DNA of 64,000 bases from Malus domestica (taxonomy: Eukaryota > Streptophyta > Magnoliopsida > Rosales > Rosaceae). The stretch spans positions 23,561,501 to 23,625,500 of the forward strand of contig NC_091677.1 in assembly GCF_042453785.1 (NCBI RefSeq). The letters are read 5' to 3'. The notes under the pieces are model-generated. The model searched no databases. It was not told the origin of the DNA and was given only the letters and a program-made list of their open reading frames with translations. Numbering within the stretch: the stretch's first letter is position 1; each line of letters starts with the position of its first letter. Shown here piece by piece: positions 37,402 to 50,703 of the stretch. A program made the translations under genes and the position numbers.

Positions 37402-37857
37402 GGCTGGGATCTGGGGCAAAAGGCTTGCTCGGTTGGTATTTGAGAGCGACCACAAATCCACGGGAGTCAGGACAACCCTACTTGCAATAACACGCAGCCG
37501 CCCTTGTTCATGAATCGTTCACCAATCACCAGTATATATTGGATATTGCACGTGGTACTCACGTGCGTGAATCAACCCCTGTTTATGATCTGGCATGAGT
37601 CAATCCTTTTGGTCATCTATTTCAAATTTAGTATTTTACAATCTGAGGTTTTCTTTCTATTGTTTGCTCATTACACCAACAAAGTCTTGCACGACTCGTT
37701 AATCCGATATGTTATAAACATATTTAGTTGAAAGACAACCATATCTTTCATTGTTGATCCATCTTTTTAAACACAAATTGCTCATTCAATTACTTGGGTC
37801 TGTAAGTGGTGGATTGTTCTGGTAGATAGTTTAGCTTATTAAATTAATACCTCTTGG

Positions 37858-38305
37858 TAGGGACGAAGCTAGATATTTGTATGAATGGAGACATCCTCAA
37901 ACAACAAAGTTACAATTAAAAAGCTAAAATATTTACTTAACAAAACACTTATATATTAATCTATAAAGTTTTTCATACATAACACTTAGAATCATTGTTG
38001 GCGAAGTTAGCCATATTGATATTAAAAGAAATGCTAAAGAGACTCTCTCAAAGTGGAACTCTCCATTGACTCTCTACTACCTCATGTTTTTGGCACAATG
38101 TTTAATAATGTTGGTACGAGAATTATGCTAAAAACATTAGATGACGAAGATGTAAACTTTTAGAAGAGTCTCCTTAGCATTTCCCATGATACCAATTAAC
38201 ATACATGGTTGGTCATTGGGATGCAAAACTATACAATTTTGTTTGCACCAAAAAAAAGGAGTAGGGGCATCCACCCCCTCTAGGCCTATAGTGGCTCTGT
38301 CCATG
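37858..38305. mobile_element. hAT-like non-autonomous element with a nested MITE
   Basis: The ends TAGGGACGAAGCTA and (inverted) TAGTGGCTCTGTCCATG resemble the CAGGGACGGAGCCA termini of the element at 58844-59256. Flanking octamers CCTCTTGG and TTTCTTAG match at five of eight positions, consistent with an old 8-bp duplication. A second hairpin element sits inside. Confidence 0.5.
38028..38183. mobile_element. Hairpin MITE nested in the hAT-like element
   Basis: Terminal inverted repeats GAAATGCTAAAGAGACTCT and AGAGTCTCCTTAGCATTTC, 156 bp apart end to end, non-coding. Confidence 0.7.
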
Positions 38306-39708
38306 TTTCTTAGATACCACTTACGCTAAGTTTAGATTAAGGAAATAAACTTAGAATTTGGATCAAAGTTAGCCAATTCTCTTGTTTGAATTCATGAACA
38401 TAAAAACTTACAATTTACGCGTGGAAAAAAATTTAGGATTTGGACCTCCAATTTTTAAGTTTAAATTTCATGTAAATAGGTGTTATTTCTAAATTTCTTT
38501 GAATGAGAATTTAAAAATAAAAAATTCAGTATTCAAATTCTATTGTTCTTTTAGCTTAATCAAACAAGAAAATTCACAAATTATAGAAAATAAAGTTTCG
38601 TCATTTTAATTGTTTTTTCATAATCTTGAATTTCCTTATTCCAACAAAGCGATAGACTTCTAAAATAGAAACTAATTGGGCCACCCCACACTATTCTAAT
38701 ACACTAAAACATATTATGTTGAAGTCCAAATGGATATTGGGTTGCTAAAAGTAGGCCCAAATATAGTTTAGACTCAAGAATTGAAGAATCCTAACCTGAA
38801 AATCCCATAAGCTTAAAATAGCTGCATCCCATCATTGAGCAACTAATCCCACCTTAATAATGAAATCGCACCAATGTCCCTAGGACAAGGAGTCATGTCA
38901 ATCTTCAGTTTCATGTTCTTTATCTTTTGGATTACAATTTTCAATGTATATATTGTGCAAAGGAGAAGGGAAAATTGGGTTAAGCATATCCACAGTACGA
39001 CAAAAAATGAAAGGAGGTTCGTCGTGCCCTTGGTTTAAAAATAAAAAAAGTTAGGAATCGTTTGGTAACTATTTTATTTTTTTAACTTTAACTTTTCACT
39101 TTTTAGAAAGCATAAAATTTGTTTGTTAATTATTTTTAGTTTTCAAAAAATAAATATTGAAAACTAAAGGTTAAATTCTGAGTCTAGCATTCGGTTTTTT
39201 ATTTTCAATTTTCTTTTTCTTGAAAATTAAAAACTCGTTTAATAACAATTTTAATGTTTTCAAAAACAAAAAAAAAAGGAAGCATGAAAACAAAATGGCT
39301 ATCAAATTAATTTTTAAAAAAAAATTCCATGCTTTTGTTATTATAAAGCTATGTGAAGATGTCTTTGTTTGTTTTTCGTTGACAACAGAGAACAAAGCTT
39401 TGAAACAAAACGCCTACTTTAAAATTTCGTGAAGTCAAGCGACTTCAACTATATGGTGCCTAAACCATCGAAAAATGAAAGAGGAGCATTATATGGTGCT
39501 TAAAATTTAAACTCTATAGTACACATGTGTGTATATATAAATGCTACATAAGGGTGGGCAAACAAACCTAAAGTCCAACCAAACCAAATGTTTGGAGTGT
39601 CAAATGACTCGTTTTACATTCCTCATAAGTGTATTTTTCTTTCTAATTATAGAAAGTTTGGAGTGCTAAATGAGATTTTTGAAGTACTAATAACTACTAA
39701 TAACAATT

Positions 39709-39710
<2 letters not shown>

Positions 39711-39743
<33 letters not shown>
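39711..39743. repeat. (TA)n microsatellite
   Basis: About 16 uninterrupted TA units. Confidence 0.95.
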
Positions 39744-39745
<2 letters not shown>

Positions 39746-40457
39746 ATTAATTTGAACGATGTTAATTAAGCACTTGATAGCCATCTGCCGATGTTCGAAA
39801 TCTTATGCCAACATATGTTGACAATTACCATGTTCTGTAGAGGCGTTTTGAGGGTGGCTGTAGGAAACTGTGGAGTAATATTACGCTAGTCAACTGAGGC
39901 ATTTTATCGAGCACTTGATAAGCACAATAGAGTCCCACACAAGAAGAGAGAAAACAAAGACATGTATGATAGAAGAAAATTAGAGAAATAGTAGGAGGAG
40001 GAAGAAATTATAATTTAGTTTGTTCCAACTGTTTATAGAGGTCAAATACAAAAAACACGGAATTTTAAAGTTGTTGGGGTCATGAATGACCAATGATCCC
40101 GTACTAACTCTGACACTGCATTTGAAAACCATTTCTCTTTTTTTTTTTTTGCTTCTAGTTTTCGTTGATTTGAAAACTTACTTGTTAACTACTTTCGGAT
40201 TTCAACTTTCAAACTGAAAAGACATTAGTTCTCGGTTTTCCTTCGAATCAGCATGCAATTAAGGTAATAAGTTAACCTTCTTTTTTCGTTAAACGAGGTA
40301 GAGTTAACTGATCCGGCTATCGTGTGTTCTACCAAAATGATTAGGCATCGTTTAAGCTTTTTGTAACCCTAAAGTCGTGTGCCTACATGTTTAGGGTTTA
40401 ACCCTAACTTGCCATTATTCAAAACCAAAGTTCTCACACTTTTTTGGTTTTTTAGCT

Positions 40458-40596
40458 AATGCTAGAGAGATTAAAATTTTAAATCAAATGATGTATCATC
40501 AATAAGAAATAAGTACGTTAATCAACGTTTAAATAATAATTCAATCATTAACAACCATATCATTTAATTTAAAAATTTTAATTTCTCTAACATTAT
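40458..40596. mobile_element. Palindromic MITE, about 140 bp
   Basis: The left arm AATGCTAGAGAGATTAAAAT and the right arm ending ATTTTAATTTCTCTAACATT are inverted copies. TAA-like bases on both sides would suit a Tourist/Stowaway-type insertion, but this is not certain. Confidence 0.65.
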
Positions 40597-42220
40597 TTTT
40601 TCCGACTAAACATTCAATAGAACTACGGGCTTGGCTTTCCTTTTTTATTAACTTTTCTTTTTTGGCCGGAAAGGTTCACTTTTTCTTTTCTAAACAACTT
40701 TCTTGACGAAGACCAACCATTGCAAGCAAAAAGTCATGTTTTCTTGTCAAATATTTTGCATGAATGTTAATTATATACGTAAGTCAAATTAATTCTTAAT
40801 CAATCATCCATATTGATATCTTGATATTATAATATGTTATATAATCCTACAACTATATAATATTTGAATTGCATAATGTACAAATAACAAGAGTTAAGAC
40901 TCTAGTGGCTCGTACTGGGTCTTGTCAACCAAAACTTTATGAAATTACCAGTTTAACCTACTAATTAAGAAAGAACATGAATAATAAATATGGGACATAA
41001 ATGTAATTTCACACAACTAAATTTTGCTATATTTTTTTAAAGCATCACCTACATGTAATACTAACATATCTCTAATTAAAAATAAAAAAAAACTTCCCAC
41101 TCCCACATTCTCTATCACTTTCTTCCTCTCTCCTATTTCAAAAACAAAAATAAAAAATTTTCTCACACACTTTGTGTGTGCCCACATGCTAGTGTAATTA
41201 AAAAAAAAACTAAATTTAACAGTTTAATATTAACATGAGCGGTAGGAAAAAAATTTCAAAACTGACGATCAAAATGTCATGCAATGCTATTAGTTCACGT
41301 GTAATATCAATGAAAATTATTATGACGACACCAAAACAATTTCTAGAGAAAATAAAGTACCGAATGGCAATTCACTATGCCATATAAGAAGTTGAGATTC
41401 TCTTTGAATCTCTGTGTCTTGAGTAGCTAAATTCGGAAATTCGGACATCTCATTTTAAGTTATGCGGTATTCATTAACCCATTCTATTAGTCCACCCTCA
41501 CAGAAAATGAAGTCTTTGAAACGTCTGAATCTCTCTCTTGAACGGTTCGGATTTCCAAATCTCATTACTCTAGACATAGAGATCCAAAGAGTATCTCGAC
41601 TCTAATATAAGCATGATATAATCATGCCAGCAAAGCATAATTAATGATGCACACAGCTGGGTCACAGTAAGCTTGGCTACTTTTCCACCGGATGACAAAT
41701 AGACCTGGCCTGCTTCAGTTCACTTGCTTTTGCTCGTTTCACGCAACACGCTGGTAGTGACATGTGGATATATAATACATGCTCAATACTTACATTAATC
41801 AGCTGGCTTAAAGTGGACGCAGACTAATACACTTAATTTATGTCTTTACTTTATATCACTTAATCACTTAGGTTTCGTTGGTTGATGAGGATTTTTATAG
41901 TCAAATTAGTGTTTGATGCATGCCCATACAAATATAAAGCCTATAGCATCCTATTTTGACCATTGCTCTAGAGTTTTGAGAGTTCTCTCGTTTAGAATTT
42001 AAAAGCTTGTGAATTCACTTGTTTTGTTTTGTGCTCGTTAGTAAGGTACGTAACGTCCACGTACTAGCAAACAATTGACATGACAAATTACATGCACTAT
42101 CAAAGCTTCATATCTGTGTGTCTCTTTTAATCCATTATTCGTTTATTGATTAGTAAGTCGGTAATGCAGTTCAAAAATCCTTTTTCTTTGGCTGCTTTGC
42201 ATTATTGCAGTTTCGTCCCA

Positions 42221-42447
42221 CGTTTGGTGCGCCTAAAAACTGTGGAACGGGTTGTCGCATAGGATGAAATTTGGCTGATTTTTCGTTCCACCTTTTCCCC
42301 CTGGAACAACCTGTTCCATATCCATGAAACACAAATTTATAACATTTTATGACAAAATTTCTCCTTATCTTTTTCAATATTTACATCATCCGTTCCGTCT
42401 TGTCCCGTCCCGTCTTGTTCTGTCCCGTCCCGTCTGCGTACCAAACG
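42221..42447. mobile_element. Possible non-autonomous element with GTTTGGT termini
   Basis: CGTTTGGTGCGC at 42221-42232 is repeated inverted, with one change, at 42436-42447. The right half is rich in GTCCC pentamers. No convincing target duplication. Confidence 0.4.
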
Positions 42448-42699
42448 GTACCTTAACAACTGGTTATCCAACTAAGGATAAATTTCAGTCTCTCACACAA
42501 GAGTCCTATATGGTAGAAAACTGAAAAACCAGTAAACTTGAGTCTTGAGGGTCAAGCAATCTATGGTTCTTTATTTCCCTTTATTTGTGCCTGCCAGCTG
42601 ATGTATACTTGAAAAGCTCCATGCAGGCCCGTAAAGATAGGGACAGCTATGTACGGGCTGCTTTCATTTATTATTATTATTTTGAACAATCGGCATTAT

Positions 42700-42845
42700 C
42701 TATATTAAAACGTGGGGAAGTAGACTAAGTCTCACACTGAGTTATCCATAATAATGTTGTTCAAATTTGCCTTTAGCGATAATTGAACCTAACACATCTC
42801 ACTTACAAATAGAAAGAAGTACAACTAGATTGTAATACTAAGTGA
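42700..42845 (-). mobile_element. tRNA-derived SINE copy
   Basis: On the minus strand it carries TTTGTAAGTGAGATGTG, GGTTCAATTATCGC and AAATTTGAACAACATTATT. The same order of motifs occurs on the plus strand at 56651-56790. The B-box-like phrase GGTTCAAT suggests a tRNA-derived origin. Confidence 0.6.
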
Positions 42846-42849
42846 CATT

Positions 42850-43588
42850 ATCATTATTGAATTGCCTTCCAATCTCATAAATTTAGGAACACTCAACCTA
42901 ATCTTGTTCATGCCTTATCTGTCTCCCTTCCTACATATCTGGTCCCTTCACTCAAAACCACAAACAATTTCAACAAATAACTATATGCATTATTTTGATG
43001 AATATTTGTATTAGGATTTGAGAATTTGAGCAGTCAAAATTTCAATCCAAAGCAAACCCTTAAATGAAGTAAACTTGTATTCTTTGCATGTTGAATTCAT
43101 AAGATTTGATTTTAAAATTTCTTCTGTACAAGATTTTGGTTATTCGAGTGTCATCGTAAAATCAATTCCAATTATTGATGATTTTAAACAATAATGCGAT
43201 AGTGTATTTATGAAAACTCACATGATAATCTGATAATGGTAGGCATTTGATCAGAAAAATTAATTACATAGCCGATTATTCGGTGGCTAAATTAAGAACC
43301 ATTAATACTACCAAAATCCATGAAAATCTTTTGAACCCAAGAATTTCGGAGATCAAATCCACAAAAATAAAACCGCTATATTCTCGACGGTTTGGTTTCC
43401 CGCGATCTTATATTTACTTCCTTGCCACTTTCCAACCGAAAACAAATAGGCCTGCAACCAATACAAACTGTTCTTCCCAAATTACCCCTCGTCAGTTCGT
43501 TGTCTATACAAGGCAATCCAGGTAAGTTTCGGTTTTTCAGTAGCGAAATTCGTAAATGCAGCGCGCTAGTTTTTATTTTTAACGGGAG
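42850..43588. other. Intergenic, upstream of IST1-like gene
   Basis: AT-rich, no gene recognised; the last part is presumably distal promoter of the IST1-like gene. Confidence 0.5.
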
Positions 43589-43652
43589 GCCACGTGGCAA
43601 AAGCCCACGTCCTTTCAGTTGTTCCCAGAGCTTAGTCTGCCTAGGATATATA
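43589..43652 (+). promoter_or_regulatory. G-box and TATA box of the IST1-like gene
   Basis: A perfect palindromic G-box GCCACGTGGC (43589-43598) is followed by a second CCCACGT and by TATATA at 43647-43652. A likely leader intron (GT at 43968, AG ending 44085) separates this from the start codon at 44103. Confidence 0.55.
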
Positions 43653-44102
43653 GGTTCTTCATTGACCCTTCGTCTCCATCTGTCGACCTTCTTCCCAGAA
43701 AAAAAAATATATATACATACACACATATAAATATGTATATTTTTATGTATGTGTGTATGTAACAGCTCCGAATTCTTAATCTTCCAGCTCTGTTCTTCGT
43801 GGTGATCCCAATTCCAAGGCATTGCTGTTACCAATTTGCCCAACATTCTGAACCCGTTTGCAGGAAAAACCCCAGATTGTTCTTTCTCTGTTTCTTGCTT
43901 AGAATGCCAAAAATACCCGTTTTCTTTCCTTCCGGGTTTTCTTGAATCCGATCCTTGGCGTGGACCGGTGAGTCGAAATGTTTTAATCCCTCAGTCATTC
44001 TTTTCCTTGTTGTCGTTACATTCTCAGTCATTGTTTAAAGCTCGGTTCTTTGTTTCCTTTTTACCGAGGTTTTGTGAATTTGCAGAGTCCTCAGAGAACA
44101 AG

Positions 44103-47001
44103 ATGTTGAGGGGGTTCCGAAAGCCGAGATTCGTCACCAAATGGTTCGTTGCAAAAAACCCAAGTCGCATTTCAGTTTTTTATTTCTTTATTTTTTATGT
44201 TCATTGATTGTTACTTTTTTTTTCCTTTCTAATTTGGGTGTTTTCTGATGCAGCAAATCGGATATAAAGATGACGAAGATGCGGCTCGAGGCGATAAAGA
44301 AGAAGAGGAACGCAGTGCAGAAGTTTTTGAAGAACGATATGGCTGATCTTTTGAGCAGTGGCCTTGGCATCAATGCTTATGGCAGGGTATGTATGTTTCT
44401 GCTTAATTAATCTTGTTCTTGGTTTTTGTTTTTGATTAATTAATTAAACATATTTAACGTTAATCTTGTTTATAATTTTCTCAATTTTTGTTGATTTTAT
44501 GGTCTTCTGTGGCCTGAGAAATAGGCTTGTTTCCATGCCCTGCCTTATGACTTTTTCCTTGTGTCTTTTCCTTCGCCTTTTTTGGTGCATCATTTTCGGC
44601 GATGGCGGCATGTTATTGTTGCTTCCATTGAACACACAAATCCCACTTGCACAGAGATTATCTCACGGCTTCTGAAACTTGATACACAAGCTAGAACAAC
44701 TGGTTGTGGCCCGGTTTTTCGTTACGCCATGGCTTGTTGTTCCTCACATGCTGGTCATCCATTTCATGCCCTCTTTTTACTCATAAATCATTCATTTGAA
44801 AGACTTGTTTAGCTTTGTCTCTATTAGTTTGCTTCCAAATGATTAACTGTGATTCTTCCTAATTACCAAGTTAACTAGGTAACTGAATAGGTTTGCTCTG
44901 TGTTTTCTTTACCTAGTTAACCCAATTACCAAGTTACCAATTATGTTGACAATAACGAGTTACATGGGCAAATGTCAAAACATTTTTTATATTAGGCGTA
45001 GGTGCAATACTTGATTTTGGATGACATTTTCTTCTGCACTGGCGTTTTGGCAAGAACGTCCACGAAAATTTAAGTTGGTAGGTCTTGGAGTGGTTAATCT
45101 TCCATCCCCTACCACATTCACATAAACCTGCTCACAATGTGATGAATTGTTGATTGCGTTGCATTTATATTGAATGAAGATTACTCGCATATTGCATCGT
45201 TGCAGATGATCCATGATTTACATATATGCTTGCGGCAGTAGTTCACTCAGAGAGCCTCAATTATTATATCTTGTTCAATGCTCTTAACGCTTCATAATTG
45301 GTGAAACAGGCTGAGGGGCTTCTAGTTGAGCAAAATATGTCCGCCTGTTACGAATCAACTGAAAACTTTCTTGGATGCATCTCGAGTCATCTGTCTCTCA
45401 TGCAAAGTCAGAGGTATATGTCGCTTCCAGAATAATATGTCCTTAAGTTTTTTAGACTTTTTCTCCTTAGCCTTCATTTGTTCTACAGTGAGTGCCCTGA
45501 GGAATGCAAGGAAGCTGTTCCATCTTTGATGTACGCTGCAGCACGATTTTCTGATTTGCCAGAACTGCGTGACCTCCGAACTCTGTTTAGTGAAAAATAT
45601 GGAAATTCTCTCGAACCTTTTCTGAATAAAGAGGTGATAATTCAGAACTTGCCCTTTAAGTTCTTAGTTATCGAATAATCAGACGATGCATACTTATTCT
45701 ATAGGTTTGTCTCTCGTCTGACCCAATTTTCGTTTGTGCTCAGTTTGTGGAGAGGTTGAAATCAAAGCCTTCAACGAAGGAGATGAAGATTCAGTTAATG
45801 CATGACATAGCACGGGAATTCTCAATTGAATGGGATTCAAAGGCCTTGGAACAGAAACTGTATACTCCGCCTGCACCAGACCAAGTAAGTCTATTTATAT
45901 ATCTGTTATAAATTACTTATGCTTGAAGGAATCATATGGAAATCTTAGGATCTGGCACATAGTATGAACCTTTTGGCGAACGAGGAAGGCTGAGTTATGT
46001 GTCACAATATAAGTCGTCTCAAATCATTATCCCAAATCTGCTTAGATGCCAAACATTTCCCTCCATGTTTTCCCACGTTGTGTTATTGTAATGCTTCGTA
46101 TTGTCTCATCTCATTGATAGTAACAGTATGACCTATTTTGCAGGGTCAGCGCAGGTATGGGTCTCCAGTTGACAGAGATAACGATATGCACAAATCACAT
46201 AAAGGGCAGGATAATGCTTTCCCGAAGAGAAGAAACCAGGATGCTGGGGACAAATTAAGCCACACAACGGCTTCTACTGCATCAGTAGGAAGTGAGATCG
46301 ACTTGAAACCTCAGGCAAGCAAGGGTGACTCTTATGACAGATACAAGCTGCAGAGCAGCAGTGAAGATGAAACCACAACAGACGCATCCCAATCTGCCCC
46401 AAAGTATTCTTCAAGCGCAGTAGGAAGCACATCCGCAGATGAAGCAGATAACAAGAAGATGCCCTTCCACTCCAAATTTATTCCACCACCTTACTACAAA
46501 CCAAGACCTGGAAAAAAGGAAAGCAGTCACGGCGAAAAGGAAACAGATCAGCCTAGCAATGTTTCAGTCGACGAAGATAATACAAAACCAAGATCAGTAA
46601 GGTGGAAAAACTTGAAACCACCACCAGGTCGTGAGAATCTTGACATGAACGATAAAACTAGACACGGAGATGATAGTGATCCAAGGGACAAAGAAGAGAG
46701 GATAATGGACGGGCTTTTGTTGCATTACAGCAAGAAACAGTCACCCTATGAATCGAGCCAGAAGAAGGGAAATGTAGACGAGTATGATGGTGGTGAATCC
46801 ACATGGAAGAGAAGCAGAAGATCTCAGCGAGAAGCTCCATCGGCCAGAGCATCATCTCTGCCACCAGAGCCAACAAGTCCAATTGAGGCACCGAGAAAGC
46901 ATGGCCGAGCAGTGTCCTTGGAACCGGATGCGCATGTGCACCCAAAGCTACCGGAGTATGATGAACTGGCAGCTCGAATTGCGGCTCTTAGGGGAATATA
47001 G
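44103..47001 (+). CDS. IST1-like regulator of ESCRT-III
   Basis: Six exons: 44103-44143, 44254-44386, 45310-45413, 45489-45633, 45744-45884, 46144-47001, giving 473 aa. Residues about 10-175 form the IST1 domain, with MTKMRLEAIKKKRNAVQKFL, NDMADLLSSGLGINAYGRAE, ECPEECKEAVPSLMYAAARF and the LRTLFSEKYG segment. The rest (188-473) is polar, low-complexity and encoded by one exon. The extreme C-terminus, YDELAARIAALRGI, fits a MIM1-type helix that would bind the MIT domain of LIP5 or the Vps4/SKD1 ATPase. Plant ISTL proteins promote multivesicular body formation. The start follows the family (M-L-x-G-F/L). The closest Arabidopsis ISTL cannot be named by eye. Confidence 0.93.
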
Positions 47002-47892
47002 AAGAAAGAAAGCATTAGAAATTAAAGTGTGTCTATATGTAAAAAGTGAGTTGGTGTCATATTCTCTACCTCCTAAATCCTAATAGGAAAATATTATTAG
47101 AGTTGATAAACATTCATTAATCATTAGTTTACTGGTCCTATATCAATGTAAAAATCCCCAAAGTTGCACGGTTGAACTTTAGGGTTCACAATCTAACAAT
47201 ACTTTAGATATAAATTCCAATTGTATATTTTATGTTTTCAGTTGTGTATTGGGGTGCAGTCAAATTATGATTTGATAAAATTTTAATATATTTTAAAATT
47301 CAGGTATAGTGAATTTGAGATTTTGAAAGTATTAAAAAAATTTAAAACCGGGTATAGAAATTAGTGAAACAAGTTTATAGAAATCTATAATAGAATTCCA
47401 TATAAATCTGTCAAAATCCATATAAAATTGTAAAGTCCATTGAAATTCTCTAAAACCTATCACTTAAAAAAAGTCCATTAGATTCTATCATGCACAAATC
47501 ACATAAGGTTCGGCTACTGCTTAATGATACGAGTTTCATACAAGATGTAATTATTGCAAAGATCAACTAAATCTCTATATTCAAGAGCTAACCGTTTATT
47601 TTTCAAGAAAAAAATTATAAGTTCTAATATTTTTTTAAGTATTCAACCATACACTCGAGATTATGTGTTTGATTCCGTTCTCCAACATTTTTTACAAAGA
47701 AAAATATTTAAAACAAATTAATGGTATTTTTTTACACAAAAAATTATGAGGCTTTTTTTTTCCCCTCATATGGATTAGTCTGCTTATGAATTTTCCAGAT
47801 GGGCTAAGCACTAATTCAGTTTTCTTTCTCGTAAATAAAAAACGGGGCGTTTAACGCCTAGAAATCGAAATCTTCCCAGAGATACACTGCAA
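47002..47892. other. Spacer between IST1-like and METTL22-like genes
   Basis: Contains the IST1-like 3' UTR at the left and AT-rich sequence; no further gene recognised. Confidence 0.5.
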
Positions 47893-47907
47893 TTAGGGTT
47901 AGGGTTT
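47893..47907 (+). promoter_or_regulatory. Telo-box-like repeat near METTL22-like start
   Basis: TTAGGGTTAGGGTTT lies 25 bp before the start codon. Telo-boxes are frequent near the 5' ends of plant housekeeping genes; this one is probably in the leader. Confidence 0.45.
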
Positions 47908-47931
47908 GGTTTCTCAGCAATATTGGTGTGA

Positions 47932-50703
47932 ATGGAAGAAGGTCCAATGGAGGTGACGGGGCAAATGAAGCGGAGAGATTCAGAGGAGGAAGAGCAGGTG
48001 ATGAGTGAAGTGCACTTGGGCTGCCCACCTGGTTTCTGTGGCCCCCACATTTCCCACTTCACCTTCTCCATCCCACCTGGTACTGAATTTAACCTCCATA
48101 GCCTCTCCTCTGTTTCATTTTATTTATTTAGGTTTTTATTCAATGGAAAAAAAAATCCAAGCTTTAACTAGGCCTCTAACGCAATCAATTACTCATAGGA
48201 TTTGAACCTGCTTCCCCAAATCAATTGATTAGCTTGGATGAGGATGGTGATCTTGTTCTTCCGAGGCGCAGCAGTAAGTTTTCGGTTTTCACTTGTGGTT
48301 GTTAGTACCAAAGTTTTAAATCGCGTCATGTTGGAGGTACTGCAATACAATATCCGTTATGTAGCGGCGATGCGCGCTAACTTACCCATTAACCAAAATG
48401 TATCATGCATTTGATGGCGTACTTCAACCCTGCATGCTTGTGGTGGTTGATTTTTTTTTTTTTCTTTGTATTTACCCATTAACCAAAACCAGTAATTCTT
48501 ATCGAAAAATGCCACATTTCGTTCTTCAAGTTCATTTTGTTTTGTTTTCTATACAAAATTTACACGAAAAATGTGCAGAATTATCAACATCAAGTTGCAG
48601 TGTGAGTATCCAGCATAATATCACATCGTCAATTCCAAGTGTCGGCTTGCAGGTAAATTTTGTTTGTTGTTGTTGCTGCTGTTGGTTTTGAACTTTTATT
48701 TTAAGTTTGGTTTGTTTGCTAAGTGTTTATATTGAATCTCGTTTTGCCCCTCAGGTGTGGAGGGCAGAACTTGTCTTATCTGATTTTTTGCTGCATAAGA
48801 TGTTTACATCATCTGAACTCGATGGAATTGTCTGTTTAGAACTTGGTGCTGGTACAGGTACATTAATAATATATTTCTTAATGTTAACTTTTATACTGTA
48901 TCTGCCAGTCAGTGACTCATAAACACCCGTTTCAGATTAAGTCAACGTGTATTCGTGAGTTCTTAGAGATTCTAGATACTTCAAATTGTGGATAGCTGAA
49001 CTGAATCATAGGAGTCATGCTAAAAACATAGTCTGCGGGAGGAAAACGCTTTAATTTAGATTTATGTTCATGATTGTTTCTCAATATACCACTAAAACAT
49101 ATAAAATTTTGTGGAGTCATACTACACATTCATTACTCATTCAAGATTTCAATGACTTTAATTTGAGACTTCACTATCTATTGGATGACAGGAATTTGAA
49201 TTGATTTTTTAATCAGGGTTGGTAGGTGTATTACTTGCACGCGTTGCGAAGACAGTGTTTATAACAGGTACAAGAACCTTGTACATACTGAATTTCGTTT
49301 GCCATGTCCTTTCGTCCCTCAAAAGTTTAATTTTTTTTTTTCCATTGTAGTTTTGATACAAGTCTCTGAAACAATTTCTTTTAAAGTGGGTGCTCGATCG
49401 GTTCAGTGTATATTACTAGGATTTGATTTTTATTGATGATTGCTACGAATAGTTAGGTCGGATATACTTTATTGTTGTGTCATCCAATTCAAATTGATAG
49501 TGATATAAGGTTGCCCTCTGTGTCAGACCGTGGGAATGAAGTCCTTGACAACTGTGCCAAGAATGTCGACCTTAATTCTGAAATGTTTAGTCAACAAGCT
49601 TCTGTTCATGTACGTGAACTTGATTGGATGAATCCATGGCCCCCAAGAATAACCGTAAAAGAATCCTCCCTGGGTGAAAGGTGAAAATTATGTATCTACT
49701 TTGATTGTTTGTTGCAACTAGTTGAATTTTGAAAGATACTAAAACACATTGATTTCGGATAGTGTCTTGTACGCTGCTAATGTATTTGCTTTTCTGGTAT
49801 TATCTCATTCACGTAGCTTAACAACTTACACTATTTGTTATATCCTAACATCATTTATCAGGAAACACAAATCAAATTCTAATGATGTTACCTAGGTATT
49901 CTTGGACCTTTTCAGAAGTTGAAGCTGCCCAGGAAGCTTCTGTGCTTGTAGCTGCAGATGTAATCTACAGTGATGACCTGACAGACGCATTTTTCAGCAC
50001 TTTAGAGAGATTAATGCCTCTGGGATCAAAAAAGGTACAAGCCAACATGTTAGAATTGTAAAAAATAGCGAGTATAACTGCTGGGCAGAGTTTTGAGACC
50101 TTTCGTACTTGCCTTTTTTATTTTTAAAATAGGAATCCCAGTTGCCTTTAATATACCAAAAGTTTAAGATTTGAAGCAACCGTTATATAGAGTGAGCTTG
50201 ATCATGAAACGAATGGGTGTCAATCAGAATGATAACTAGATTCCCATATTGATTTTTGACAATTCCTCGTCTGTTTCATATTGTTTAAAGTCCATCATTT
50301 AACAATAACCGGGGATTTCTTTCTATATCAGGTGTTATACTTGGCGTTGGAAAAGCGTTACAATTTCAGTCTTGACGATCTCGCCATTGTGGCAAATGGT
50401 TACTTGCATTTCCGAAGCTTTTTGCAGTTAGAGGGGGGTAAGCATTGTTCATGTATCAAGATGTACCGATATCATGATTCGTGAGCTTGTTCTATCGTTT
50501 ATTTGTTCATCCTTTTGGCTTATAGTTAGTTTGGATTTTCAATAGATGGTGCAGATTGCGAAGGCCTCGAATGTGGTTCAGTGCCTTGCTTTATGGGCAA
50601 ATGCATTGACATTACACAGATTCCTCAGTATGTGAAAGAGTATGATCGAGGAAATGATGTTGAGCTTTGGCAAATCAAGTATAACAACAGAAAACTGATG
50701 TAA
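47932..50703 (+). CDS. METTL22-like lysine methyltransferase (family 16)
   Basis: Nine exons: 47932-48079, 48199-48273, 48579-48652, 48755-48857, 49217-49267, 49527-49680, 49896-50034, 50332-50437, 50546-50703, total 1008 bp, 335 aa. The SAM-binding motif I is CLELGAGTGLVGVLLAR (about 126-142), preceded by VWRAELVLSDFLLHK, typical of family 16 methyltransferases. Further motifs are RGNEVLDNCAKNVDLNS, ELDWMNPWP, and VLVAADVIYSDDLT (the post-I/motif IV region), then VLYLALEKRYNFSLDDLAIV. Human METTL22 methylates lysine on Kin17; the plant substrate is unknown. The start gives an acidic N-terminus (MEEGPMEVTGQMKRR). Exons are short and splice phases consistent. Confidence 0.9.

Larger units (their letters stand above)
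38306..42220. other. Gene-free AT-rich region
   Basis: Nearly 4 kb with no recognised gene. It contains poly-A/T-rich inverted-repeat debris at 39055-39310, a (TA)n tract and one clear MITE, listed separately. Short open frames here are low-complexity. Confidence 0.55.

Noticed and set aside
43376-43846. Minus-strand open frame of 156 codons
   Set aside because: Lies over the promoter and leader of the IST1-like gene; no domain and no codon pattern of a gene.
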